From positions 186,001 to 250,000 of the forward strand of contig CAWDAI010000006.1 of NCBI GenBank assembly GCA_963800275.1: 64,000 nucleotides of DNA, in the 5' to 3' direction. The position numbers and the translations under genes were made by a program. Positions within the stretch are counted from its first letter, which is position 1, and every line of letters begins with the position of its first letter. This stretch comes from JAFMJV01 sp963800275 (GTDB taxonomy: Bacteria; Chloroflexota; Limnocylindria; Limnocylindrales; CSP1-4). Positions 1 through 7,623 of the stretch are shown here, in pieces. The notes below the pieces were generated by a model. That model did not search any database. It was not told the origin of the DNA and was given only the letters and a program-made list of their open reading frames with translations.

Positions 1-175
1 GCGTCATGCGGATGAGCGTCAGCTCACGACGCTGCTGGCGGATGATCTCGTGCCCGGCGGCGAAGCAGATGAGATGGGTGAAGCCCTCGATGGCCACACT
101 GTCGCCGTCGTGGACCAGGCTCGCGATCGCCTCGCGCAGGCTGGTGACCTTGGAGCTCGCCTCAGGCGCCCTCAC
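1..175 (-). CDS. CoA-transferase subunit A, N-terminal part (runs off the left edge)
   Basis: Reading the minus strand from GTG at 175-173 gives an open frame of 58 codons to the window edge. It contains SLREAIASLVHDGDSVAIEG, then FTHLICFAAGHEIIRQ and LTLIRMT. This is the usual N-terminus of the alpha subunit of class I CoA transferases (3-oxoacid or glutaconate type), which move CoA between a carboxylate and an acyl-CoA. The start overlaps the stop of the upstream thioredoxin-like gene by four bases (GTGA), so the two are probably co-transcribed. The substrate cannot be told from this fragment; a beta-subunit gene would be expected to the left of the window. Confidence 0.8.
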   Translation of the reverse strand, partial: MRAPEASSKVTSLREAIASLVHDGDSVAIEGFTHLICFAAGHEIIRQQRRELTLIRMT

Positions 176-1107
176 CGTGCGAGCGCGTCCTGCAGCGCCG
201 CTTCCAGCTCGTCGGCGCTGAACACGCCCTCGAACTTGGCCCGCACGAGCCCGTCGCGGCCGAGCACGATGACGAAGGGCTCGGTGCGCAGGCCATAGCG
301 CTCGGTCCACGGCGCCACCTGCAGCTGGCCGTCCGCGGAGAGCAGCGGCTGCAATGAGCCATCCTTGTCCCACATCAGGTAGGGCTCGACGTGGACGAAG
401 GTCACGTCGGGGTGGGCAGCCGCGACCTGCTTGACCTTGTCGATGGTCGGGCCGCAGGTGGCGGTCTGGCAGAAGGAGGGGGTGACGAAGGCGATGACGG
501 CCGGCTGGTCAGCCTCGATGGCGTCGAGGATGGACCGCTCGTAGAAGCGCGGCTCAGGGTGGGGGTCACTGCTGATGCGGGCGATGTCTCCAGCCACATC
601 CTCGGCGGTGGGAGAGTCGATGGCCGGGGCCGGCGCGCCCAGGGCCGGCGTGCTCGTCTCCTCGGCCACGTCGTAGTCGACGCGTACGGTCTCGGTCCGG
701 CCGTCGGGGAAGGTGGCATGAAAGCGTGTGCCCCAGCGCCCCGCGTGCGGGAACTCGACATCGGACGCATAGAGGCCGCGCACGTCCTCGACGGCCCACA
801 GGAAGCGGGCGTCGGTCTCGAAGGCGACCGCTTCGGCATCGGCCGCGTCGTCGTAGAACTCGAGCCGGACGGTGACGTCGGGTGCGGCCACGAGCGCGCC
901 GCTCGGGTCGGTCAGGCTGAAGAGGAAGCGGTTGTAGCCCCGGGCGATCTCGGACGAGGCCAGCACCGGGATGATGGCCGGAGTGGCCTGCGCTGCGGCC
1001 GGCACCGAAACCGACGGAAGGGCCACGAGCGCGAGCAGCAGGGGCGACGAACGTCGCGATCCGATCCATCGGGCACAGCCTACGCCGGGCGCGGCGTGGG
1101 TGCCCAC
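172..1107 (-). CDS. exported thioredoxin-like protein with a CX4C motif
   Basis: A 311-residue protein. An N-terminal stretch with RR followed by a hydrophobic run (about residues 18-40, PLLLALVALPSVSVPAAAQA) looks like a signal peptide. Residues about 45-150 resemble a beta-sandwich of exported proteins, and residues about 190-310 form a thioredoxin-like fold containing TPSFCQTATCGPTID, a C-x4-C pair in place of the classic CxxC, and TEPFVIVLGRDG near the cis-Pro region. A role in extracytoplasmic thiol or metal chemistry is inferred. The start is GTG at 1107; there is no ATG in frame before the signal. Its stop overlaps the next gene, a CoA-transferase subunit, by four bases, an odd functional pairing. 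It is divergent from the DMT transporter at 1194. Confidence 0.7.
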   Translation of the reverse strand: MGTHAAPGVGCARWIGSRRSSPLLLALVALPSVSVPAAAQATPAIIPVLASSEIARGYNRFLFSLTDPSGALVAAPDVTVRLEFYDDAADAEAVAFETDARFLWAVEDVRGLYASDVEFPHAGRWGTRFHATFPDGRTETVRVDYDVAEETSTPALGAPAPAIDSPTAEDVAGDIARISSDPHPEPRFYERSILDAIEADQPAVIAFVTPSFCQTATCGPTIDKVKQVAAAHPDVTFVHVEPYLMWDKDGSLQPLLSADGQLQVAPWTERYGLRTEPFVIVLGRDGLVRAKFEGVFSADELEAALQDALAR

Positions 1108-1193
1108 ATCCTGCGCGAGGGCCGGGCCGCCGGCGGCCCGCGAGGGTAGGCTCGACCCATGGAGAACGCCAGCCCCCGGACGCTCGCCCGTCT

Positions 1194-2042
1194 GTGATCG
1201 CGGTCGCAGGCGGCCTCGGGGCGGCCTTCATCTGGGCCATCGCGACGCTCGCGGGTGCCCGCGCCAGCCGGGTCATCGGGCCCTGGTCGACCGCGGGGCT
1301 GGTGCTCTTCGTGGGTCTGCTCGTGTGCCTGCCGGTCCTGGTGCTGGAGCCACCGCCCGAACCGTTCGCGCCGGCGGACCTGGCCTGGCTCGCCCTCGCC
1401 GGTCTGGGCTACGCCGTGGGTCTCATCTTCAACTACGCCGCCCTCGCCGGGGGCAAGGTGGCGGTGGCCTCGCCCATCGTCTCGACCGAGGGCTCGGTCG
1501 CGGCCGTGCTGGCAGTGCTCACCGGCGAGGCCGCTCCGCCGATGCTGCTGGCCGCGCTGGTGCTCATCGCGGTCGGCGTCGTGGTCGTGGCCGCCCGGCC
1601 CGGGGGCGGTGCTGACGCCCTCGCCGGCGAGGGCGTGCGCTACGTGGCCTATGCCGTGCTGGCGGCGCTGATCTTCGGCATCGGTCTCTACGGGGCCGGG
1701 CGGGCCAGCAGCGAGGTCTCCCCGGGATGGGTCGCCTTCGCCGGCCGGTTCGCCGGGGTCTTGCTGTTGACGCTGCCCCTGGCCCTCAGCCGGCACCTCC
1801 GCTTCGATCGCCAGGTCCTGCCCTACGTGCTGGTCGCCGGCGTGGCCGAGGTGGCCGGCATGTACGCCTTCGCGGTCGGCGCGGCCGAGTCGATCGCCGT
1901 GGCCTCGGTGCTGGCAGCGCTCTTCGCGGTGCTCGCCGCCCTCTTCGCCCACGCCCTCGGCGAGCGCATCAGCCGGCGCCAGTGGTCCGGGGTCGCGGCG
2001 GTGACCGTCGGCGTCGTGGCCATCACCGCCATGCGACTGTGA
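1194..2042 (+). CDS. EamA/DMT family transporter
   Basis: A 282-residue, very hydrophobic protein with about ten predicted membrane segments arranged as two repeated halves, the usual pattern of EamA (drug/metabolite transporter) proteins. It opens with VAGGLGAAFIWAIATLAGA, and the second half begins near YVAYAVLAALIFGIGLY. The substrate is unknown. The start is GTG at 1194, preceded by no clear Shine-Dalgarno. A 12-codon frame from ATG 1159 ends in TGA at 1195-1197 and overlaps this GTG by the GTGA pattern. It is either a coupled leader peptide or the true N-terminus separated by a missing base. Two other DMT genes lie in the window (5868 and 55013). Confidence 0.8.
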   Translation: MIAVAGGLGAAFIWAIATLAGARASRVIGPWSTAGLVLFVGLLVCLPVLVLEPPPEPFAPADLAWLALAGLGYAVGLIFNYAALAGGKVAVASPIVSTEGSVAAVLAVLTGEAAPPMLLAALVLIAVGVVVVAARPGGGADALAGEGVRYVAYAVLAALIFGIGLYGAGRASSEVSPGWVAFAGRFAGVLLLTLPLALSRHLRFDRQVLPYVLVAGVAEVAGMYAFAVGAAESIAVASVLAALFAVLAALFAHALGERISRRQWSGVAAVTVGVVAITAMRL

Positions 2043-2081
2043 GTGCCGGGGTCGCGTTCGACCTCGGTCCGGAGCTGCGCG

Positions 2082-3383
2082 TCAGGCTCGCGCGATCGCC
2101 TCGACCGCTTCCGCCAGCACCTCCAGTCCGCTGGCCATGGCCGCTTCGTCGATGATCAGCGGCGGCGAGAGCCGCACCGACTTGTGGCCGCAGCCAAGGA
2201 CCAGCAACCCGCGAGTGAAGGCCTCGTATTCGAGCGCCTCCGCCTGCTTCGGCGTGGCCAGCTCCAGGGCCAGCATGAGGCCCAGCCCGCGCACGTCGAC
2301 CACCGCCTCGGGGAACCGCGTCCTGATCGCCTCGAGCGCCTGCAGGCCTTGGCGCCCACGCTCGGCTGCGTTCTCGATGAGGCCATCCTCGAGGAGCCCG
2401 ATGGTGGCCAGGGCCGCGGCGCAGGCGACGGGATTGCCACCGTAGGTGGAGCCGTGCGCGCCGTTGTGCCACGCTTCGAGGATCTCCGCCCGGGCCACGA
2501 CCGCCGAGAGGGGCATGCCCGAGGCGATGCCCTTGGCGCTGAGCAGCATGTCCGGCTCGACCCCGAAGTGCTCGATGGCCCACATCTTGCCGGTGCGGCC
2601 CGCGCCCGACTGGATCTCGTCGGCGATGAGCAGGATGCCGTGACGGTCGCACAGCTCGCGCAGGCCGGTCATGAAGCCGAGCTCGGGCACGATGTAGCCG
2701 CCCTCGCCCTGCACCGGCTCGACCACGATCGCGGCGACCTCGTCGGCGGGCACGACCTTGTCGAAGAGGACCTCGTCGAACCAGGCCAGGTCCAATTCGT
2801 GGCCATAGGGCGCGTAGTGCACACCGTTGACCAGCGGGTTGAGGCCGGCGTGGTACTTGGCCTTGGAGGCGGTGAGCGTGACCGCGCCCATGGTGCGGCC
2901 GTGGAAGCCACCCAGGAAGGAGACGAAGGCAGGACGGCCGGTGGCCACGCGCGCCAGCTTCAGCGAGGCCTCGACGGCTTCCGCGCCGCTGTTACCGAGG
3001 TACGTGCGCAGCCGCCCGCTGATGGGGGCGGTCGCGGCGATGGCCTCGCAGGTCCGGGCATAGATGGGCGGATAGAAGTCCGAGGCGCTGTAGTGCACCA
3101 GCTCGTCGGCCTGCTCCTTGATGGCCCTGATCACCGCCGGGTGCGAGTGGCCCGTGGAGTTGACCGCGATACCGGCGCAGAAGTCGACGAAGACGTTGCC
3201 ATCGATGTCCTCGACCTCGGTGCCGCGGCCGCGGACCGGCACGAAGGGGTAGGCCCGGGGCAGGCTCGGCGAGGACCAGGTGTGGTCGTACTCCACGTGT
3301 GCACGAGCCCTGGGCCCTGGCACCTGGGTCACGAGCCGGGGAGCCACCGGCTGGTCCATCTCGACAAGCTTGGCCTCGGTCAA
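2082..3383 (-). CDS. gabT: class-III pyridoxal-phosphate aminotransferase (4-aminobutyrate aminotransferase-like)
   Basis: A class-III aminotransferase of 433 residues. Visible features: GNSGAEAVEASLKLAR (PLP phosphate region), FHGRTMGA, VEPVQGEGGY, ADEIQSGAGRTGKMWA, the Schiff-base lysine in LLSAKGIASGMPLSA, and STYGGNPVACAAA. The best fit is 4-aminobutyrate aminotransferase, which transfers the amino group of GABA to 2-oxoglutarate; acetylornithine or other omega-aminotransferases cannot be excluded. I place the start at TTG 3383 because GAGGAG lies seven bases upstream; the longer GTG start at 3410 has no such site and would run through an inverted repeat. The upstream aldehyde dehydrogenase on the same strand would suit removal of the semialdehyde product. 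Confidence 0.82.
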   Translation of the reverse strand: MTEAKLVEMDQPVAPRLVTQVPGPRARAHVEYDHTWSSPSLPRAYPFVPVRGRGTEVEDIDGNVFVDFCAGIAVNSTGHSHPAVIRAIKEQADELVHYSASDFYPPIYARTCEAIAATAPISGRLRTYLGNSGAEAVEASLKLARVATGRPAFVSFLGGFHGRTMGAVTLTASKAKYHAGLNPLVNGVHYAPYGHELDLAWFDEVLFDKVVPADEVAAIVVEPVQGEGGYIVPELGFMTGLRELCDRHGILLIADEIQSGAGRTGKMWAIEHFGVEPDMLLSAKGIASGMPLSAVVARAEILEAWHNGAHGSTYGGNPVACAAALATIGLLEDGLIENAAERGRQGLQALEAIRTRFPEAVVDVRGLGLMLALELATPKQAEALEYEAFTRGLLVLGCGHKSVRLSPPLIIDEAAMASGLEVLAEAVEAIARA

Positions 3384-3408
3384 TTCACGCCTCCTCGGTC
3401 GGGTCGGC

Positions 3409-3446
3409 ACACCGCTACGGTGTATGCACGTTGCATCAGGAGTATA
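3409..3446 (-). promoter_or_regulatory. two dyad repeats next to a -10-like element upstream of the aminotransferase
   Basis: Between the aldehyde dehydrogenase stop and the aminotransferase start lie two perfect inverted repeats: ACACCG-CTA-CGGTGT (3409-3423) and ATGCA-CGT-TGCAT (3424-3436). Directly upstream on the minus strand is TATACT (3446-3441), a good -10 hexamer, without a recognisable -35 at 17 bases. The position fits an operator covering the transcription start, so the aminotransferase may have its own regulated promoter in addition to read-through. No regulator gene is adjacent. Confidence 0.4.
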
Positions 3447-3479
3447 CGGGCCGACCGCGAGCGAGACCCGATCGCGCGG

Positions 3480-5054
3480 TCAGTCGACGATGGTGTGGGA
3501 CTGCTCGCGCAGGAACAGGCCCACGTAGTAGGGACCCAGCGCGGACTTGCCCGTGGAGCCGGAGCCCTTCCAGCCGCCGAAGGGCTGCACGCCCGGCCAT
3601 GCCCCGGTGGTCGCTCCGGCCCGCCGGTTGACGTAGAGCACACCGGTCTCGATCTCGTCGAGGAAGCGCTCGACCTCGTCCTGCTCCTGGCTGTAGATGC
3701 CGGCGGTCAGGCCGTAGACGACCTCGTTGCTCAGGGACAGCGCCTCATCGAGTGAATCCACCGCGGCCACGGCGGTGAAGGGCACGAACAGCTCGTCACG
3801 GAAGAGGCGATGGTCCTTGGGCAGGTTGCCCGCCACCGTCGGCTCCACGTAGAAGCCACGCCCGAGGTCGCCGTTCCGTGGATTCTCGCCGCCCACGTAG
3901 ATCGTACCGTCGGCGCGCGCTTCGGCCACCGCCTCGTTGTAGCGATCGACCGCCCGCTGGTCGGTGACCGGCCCCAGGAAGGTGCTCCGCTCCAGGGGGT
4001 CGCCCAGGGTCAGCTTCTCGGTCTTCTCCACGAGCAGTCGTACCAGCTCGTCGTGGACCTCCCGCTGCGCGTAGACGCGACTGTTGGCCGAGCACTTCTG
4101 GCCACCGAAGCCGAAGGCCGAGCGGACGATGCCCTCGGCCGCCTTCTCCAGATCCGCGCTGCCCATGACGATGGCCGGGTTCTTGCCGCCCATCTCGATG
4201 ATGCAGGGGCGCGGATATGACCGCGCGAACGATCGTTGCAGGGCCATGCCGACCTGGTACGAGCCGGTGAAGACGATGCCGTCGAGATCCTCGCTGTTGG
4301 CCAGCTCGTCGCCGACCACGCTGCCGGGACCCATGACCAGGTTGACCACACCGTCGGGGATCCCGGCATCACGCAGGGCCTCCATCAGCGTCACGCCGCT
4401 CATGGCGCCGGCGCTGGCGGGCTTGAAGACGACCGTGTTGCCCGCGACCAGGGCACCGCCGATGGGTCCGGCCGCGAGGGCCATGGGGAAGTTGAACGGC
4501 GCGATGACGCCGAAGACGCCATACGGCCGCATGACCGAGCGGGTGTGGGTAGCCGGGTCGCCGAGATTGTCCATGGGCTTGCGGTAGAAGTCGTTCTCGA
4601 CCGCGATGCGGGCGTAATAGCGGAGCAGGTCGGCGCTCTCCTCGACCTCGCCGATGGCTTCCAGTCGGGTCTTGCCCACCTCGATGGCCATGAGCGCGGC
4701 GTACTCCATGGCTCGCTCGCTGAGCAGGTCGCCGGCCGCGATGAGCAGCTCCACTCGCCGCTCCCAGCCGAGCGCGTTCCAGGCCGGCTGGGCTGCGCGG
4801 GCCGCGGCGATGGCGTCGTGCACATCCTGGCGGGTGCCGTCGGCGAAGCGGCCCACGAGCACATCCGCGTCGATGGGCGAGCGTAGCTCGAACTCGCTCC
4901 CACCAGCTCGCTCCGCGCCGGCGATGATGTTGGGGTGTGCGCTGCCGAGCCTGGCGCCGGCCTCGACCACGGCGGCCTCGAAGGCCTCATGCAGCGCTTC
5001 GTTGTCCGCGCTGAGGGTGGCGTAGGTGATCTTGGTGCGCGGTGCGTCGCTCAT
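3480..5054 (-). CDS. aldehyde dehydrogenase, L-glutamate gamma-semialdehyde (P5C) dehydrogenase-like
   Basis: An NAD(P)-dependent aldehyde dehydrogenase of 524 residues. Motifs: FGVIAPFNFPMALAAGP, FKPASAGAMSG, FTGSYQVGMAL, the catalytic Glu in IEMGGKNPAIV and the nucleophilic Cys in GGQKCSANSRVY. The C-terminal section RRAGATTGAWPGVQPFGGWK is close to 1-pyrroline-5-carboxylate dehydrogenases (second step of proline degradation to glutamate). A related semialdehyde dehydrogenase acting with the downstream GABA-type aminotransferase is also possible. I chose ATG 5054 because the frame upstream of it to 5102 has no family similarity and AAGGAC lies nine bases before it. The gap to the aminotransferase is 96 bases. 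Confidence 0.85.
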   Translation of the reverse strand: MSDAPRTKITYATLSADNEALHEAFEAAVVEAGARLGSAHPNIIAGAERAGGSEFELRSPIDADVLVGRFADGTRQDVHDAIAAARAAQPAWNALGWERRVELLIAAGDLLSERAMEYAALMAIEVGKTRLEAIGEVEESADLLRYYARIAVENDFYRKPMDNLGDPATHTRSVMRPYGVFGVIAPFNFPMALAAGPIGGALVAGNTVVFKPASAGAMSGVTLMEALRDAGIPDGVVNLVMGPGSVVGDELANSEDLDGIVFTGSYQVGMALQRSFARSYPRPCIIEMGGKNPAIVMGSADLEKAAEGIVRSAFGFGGQKCSANSRVYAQREVHDELVRLLVEKTEKLTLGDPLERSTFLGPVTDQRAVDRYNEAVAEARADGTIYVGGENPRNGDLGRGFYVEPTVAGNLPKDHRLFRDELFVPFTAVAAVDSLDEALSLSNEVVYGLTAGIYSQEQDEVERFLDEIETGVLYVNRRAGATTGAWPGVQPFGGWKGSGSTGKSALGPYYVGLFLREQSHTIVD

Positions 5055-5212
5055 GTCGTCGAAGTCCTTCCTGTGTCGGCAGGCGGCCACGGGCGATGCC
5101 ATACCGGGGCGCCGTGCTCTCAGGCACCGAGTCTACTCTCGCCCCCGGCGGAATCAGCGGCGGCCGCCTCGTCACCGAAGCGGCCGCCGCAGGGCATCAG
5201 GAGTGCTCTTCG

Positions 5213-5578
5213 TCAGGCGGTCTCGGCGCCCTCGGCATTGCGCGCCTGCACGGTGCGGAAGCAATCCGAGCAGTAGACGGGCTTGTCCATGCGCGGCTTG
5301 AAGGGCACCTGGGCGGCGTTACCGCACTCTGAGCAGATGACCGCGAAGTACTCGCGCGGCGCACGGTAGTCACCCCGCTCGTAGCCACGAGGACCGCCGA
5401 TATCACGCGCCTCATAGCCGCCCGAGTCGCGCATGGCGCGGCGCGCAGCGCGGCAGCTGGAGCAGCGCTTGGGATCGGACACGAACCCCTTCTCTGCATA
5501 GAACTCCTGGTCGGCTGCGGAGTGCACGAACTCCACGTTGCAGTCGACACATGTGAGGGTTCGATCCGTGTACGACAC
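5213..5578 (-). CDS. small protein with two four-cysteine zinc ribbons
   Basis: A 121-residue protein starting at GTG 5578, set by AGGAGG eight to nine bases upstream. Eight cysteines form two CxxC...CxxC sites: C10/C13 with C39/C42 (TCVDC and CSSC), and C82/C85 with C103/C106 (CSEC and CSDC). Between them is a Gly/Arg/Tyr-rich linker (about residues 53-75) that looks disordered. This matches the probable zinc-ribbon domain proteins common in Chloroflexota and related phyla; a nucleic-acid or protein-binding role is usually assumed but not shown. It is a single-gene unit, divergent from the DMT transporter at 5868 across about 290 bases in which I see no further gene. Confidence 0.8.
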   Translation of the reverse strand: MSYTDRTLTCVDCNVEFVHSAADQEFYAEKGFVSDPKRCSSCRAARRAMRDSGGYEARDIGGPRGYERGDYRAPREYFAVICSECGNAAQVPFKPRMDKPVYCSDCFRTVQARNAEGAETA

Positions 5579-5867
5579 CTTGGTTGACCTCCTGGGGCGC
5601 GAATCTCGTGGTCTGTGCGCTCCGCTGCGCCGTGTCACGGGCAGGCCGAAACAGGAGGCGTAGGCGTCTGGAGTGCCGGGCGCCGAATGTGCCAGCTCTG
5701 TCCCGAGGTCCCGCTCTGGTGGGGCGCACCGGATTGCTCGTCCGAGGTTACACCGAGGGCGCTGAACCGGCAACGACCCCTTCGGGCACCGTCGCGGGCT
5801 CGTCGACCCTGGGCGGATGGCAGAATGGCCGCGTCCCTGAGCGCCCCTGACCGAGCGGAGTGACGAC

Positions 5868-6758
5868 CTGAACCTGCTGACCCCGCTCCTCGCGCTCACG
5901 GCCGCCGTCTCGTGGGGTGTCGCCGATTTCGCCGGCGGCATCGCCACGCGGCTGTCCAATGCCTTCCTGGCCACGTTCGTGGCCCAGTTCGTGGGCCTGC
6001 TCGCGGCCACCGCGCTGCTGCTCCTGGCCGGCGAGACAGCACCGCCGGCCGCGGCCCTCTCGCTGGGGCTGGCGGCCGGCGTCTCGGGCGCCTTCGGCAT
6101 CGGCTGCTTCTATCTCGCCCTCTCGCGCGGCACGATGGGCCTGGTGGCGCCGCTGGCGTCGCTGCTGGGTGCCGCCTGGCCGGCGCTGCTGATCCTGCTC
6201 ACCGGGGGCGGCATCGCGCCCCCCGGGATCGTGGGCATGCTCGCGGCGCTGGGGGCCATCGTGCTCATCTCGCTACCCGATCGACGACTGGGCACGCCGA
6301 TCATGCCCACCTATCACGGGTCGCGTACGAGCGAGTGGTTGCTGATCATCGGCGCCGCGCTCGGCTTCGGCGGCTTCTTCCTGCTCATCGACGCCTCCCA
6401 TGCGGCCGGCGGAGACGTGTGGTGGCCGCTCTTCATGGTCAAGGTCGGCGGCGTCTCGGCCGTCGTGGCCGCGGTGCTCCTCGCGAGGTGGCGCGGGCGG
6501 CTGCCGCTGATGCGCGCGGGTCGTGCGGCGGTCATCATCGGCTGTATCGCCGGCATCGGGGATCTGGGCGGCAACCTCTTCTTCGTGCTAGCCAGCGGCG
6601 AGGGGGAGCTGGCCACGGTCATCGTGCTCTCATCACTCTCACCGGTCGTGACGGCGTTGTTGGCCAGGGCGGTGCTGCACGAGCGGCTCGGTCCCGTGCG
6701 GGTCGCGGGCGTGGCCCTGGCCATCGCCGGGGTCGTGCTGCTCACGCTGCCGGCGTGA
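5868..6758 (+). CDS. EamA/DMT family transporter with an apparent CTG start
   Basis: A hydrophobic protein of about 296 residues with ten predicted membrane segments in two EamA halves (second half from SEWLLIIGAALGFGGFFLLI). The frame is bounded upstream by TGA at 5838. Between there and GTG 5979 it contains no ATG, GTG or TTG, yet it encodes a proper first membrane helix (LLALTAAVSWGVADFAGG). CTG at 5868 lies seven bases after GGAG (5857-5860) and gives the full family length; GTG 5979 would delete the first helix. The substrate is unknown. It is divergent from the zinc-ribbon gene and convergent with modB. Confidence 0.75.
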   Translation: MNLLTPLLALTAAVSWGVADFAGGIATRLSNAFLATFVAQFVGLLAATALLLLAGETAPPAAALSLGLAAGVSGAFGIGCFYLALSRGTMGLVAPLASLLGAAWPALLILLTGGGIAPPGIVGMLAALGAIVLISLPDRRLGTPIMPTYHGSRTSEWLLIIGAALGFGGFFLLIDASHAAGGDVWWPLFMVKVGGVSAVVAAVLLARWRGRLPLMRAGRAAVIIGCIAGIGDLGGNLFFVLASGEGELATVIVLSSLSPVVTALLARAVLHERLGPVRVAGVALAIAGVVLLTLPA

Positions 6759-6783
6759 CGGCCATACCCGCTCCGGCAGCCTC

Positions 6784-7623
6784 TCAACCGAACCAGCCGA
6801 CACCGCGGGGCCAGTGGCTCAGCCGCACCGCCAGCAGCACCCCCAGCGCGGCCAGCACGAGGATGGCAGCGGCTGCGACAGCGTCATCGAGGCTGGCCTG
6901 GAACTCGCCGTAGACGAGCAGCGGCAGGGTCTGGGTGCGCCCGGCGATGGCACCCGCGAAGAGGATGGTCGCGCCGAACTCGCCCAGCGCCCGCGCCCAG
7001 GCCAGCACCAGCCCGGCCCCCATCGCCGGGCGTGCCAGGGGCAGCGTGATGCTTCGCAGGACCTCGCCCTCACCGGCACCGTCCACCTGCGCTGCCTCCT
7101 CTACCTCGGCATCCACGGAGCGGAAGCCGGAACGCACCGCGCGCACGTAGAAGGGGCTGGCCACGAAGACCTGGGCCACCACCACCGCGGCGGTCGTGAA
7201 GGGCAGGGACACCCCGGCCAGCTCGAGCGCACCGCCGGCCAGGCCGCTGCGGCCGTAGGCGAAGAGCAGGGCCAGGCCGGCGACCGACGGGGGCAGCACG
7301 ATGGGCAGGTCGACCAGGGCCTCCGCCAGGACCTTGCCGCGGAAGTCCGTTCGCGCCAGCAGCAGCGCCAGGGGCGTGCCCACGACCACGACGAGGGACA
7401 GGCTCAACGTCGTCGTGGCCAGGCTCAGGACAAGGGCGTCGCGCACCGCCTGGCCCGAGGCCGCGGCCAGCAGGCCGCCACTGCTGAGGGCCCGCTCGAG
7501 CAGGGCCACGATGGGCAGCGCCAGGAAGGCGAGGCCGACCGCCGAGAGGGACACGATCCACCAGGCCGGCCGGCCCTGGACCGCGCGGGCTCGTCCGGAC
7601 GGGGTCGTGGCGGGGCTGCTCAG
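6784..7623 (-). CDS. modB: molybdate ABC transporter permease
   Basis: A BPD-type permease of about 279 residues with five to six membrane segments. The conserved cytoplasmic loop reads EEAAQVDGAGEGEVLRSITL, the EAA motif that contacts the ATPase, and VDLPIVLPPSVAGLALL is typical of ModB/CysT permeases. It probably moves molybdate (or tungstate) delivered by ModA. The likely start is CTG 7623: it overlaps the modA stop as CTGA and has GGAGG exactly seven bases upstream (7635-7631), whereas the upstream ATG/GTG candidates lie deep inside modA. No modC ATPase gene follows; the neighbour at 6758 is a convergent transporter. Confidence 0.85.
   Translation of the reverse strand: MSSPATTPSGRARAVQGRPAWWIVSLSAVGLAFLALPIVALLERALSSGGLLAAASGQAVRDALVLSLATTTLSLSLVVVVGTPLALLLARTDFRGKVLAEALVDLPIVLPPSVAGLALLFAYGRSGLAGGALELAGVSLPFTTAAVVVAQVFVASPFYVRAVRSGFRSVDAEVEEAAQVDGAGEGEVLRSITLPLARPAMGAGLVLAWARALGEFGATILFAGAIAGRTQTLPLLVYGEFQASLDDAVAAAAILVLAALGVLLAVRLSHWPRGVGWFG

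Noticed and set aside
2043..3755. 570-codon open frame on the plus strand
   Set aside because: Antisense to the aminotransferase, no domain, composition typical of reverse-strand shadow.
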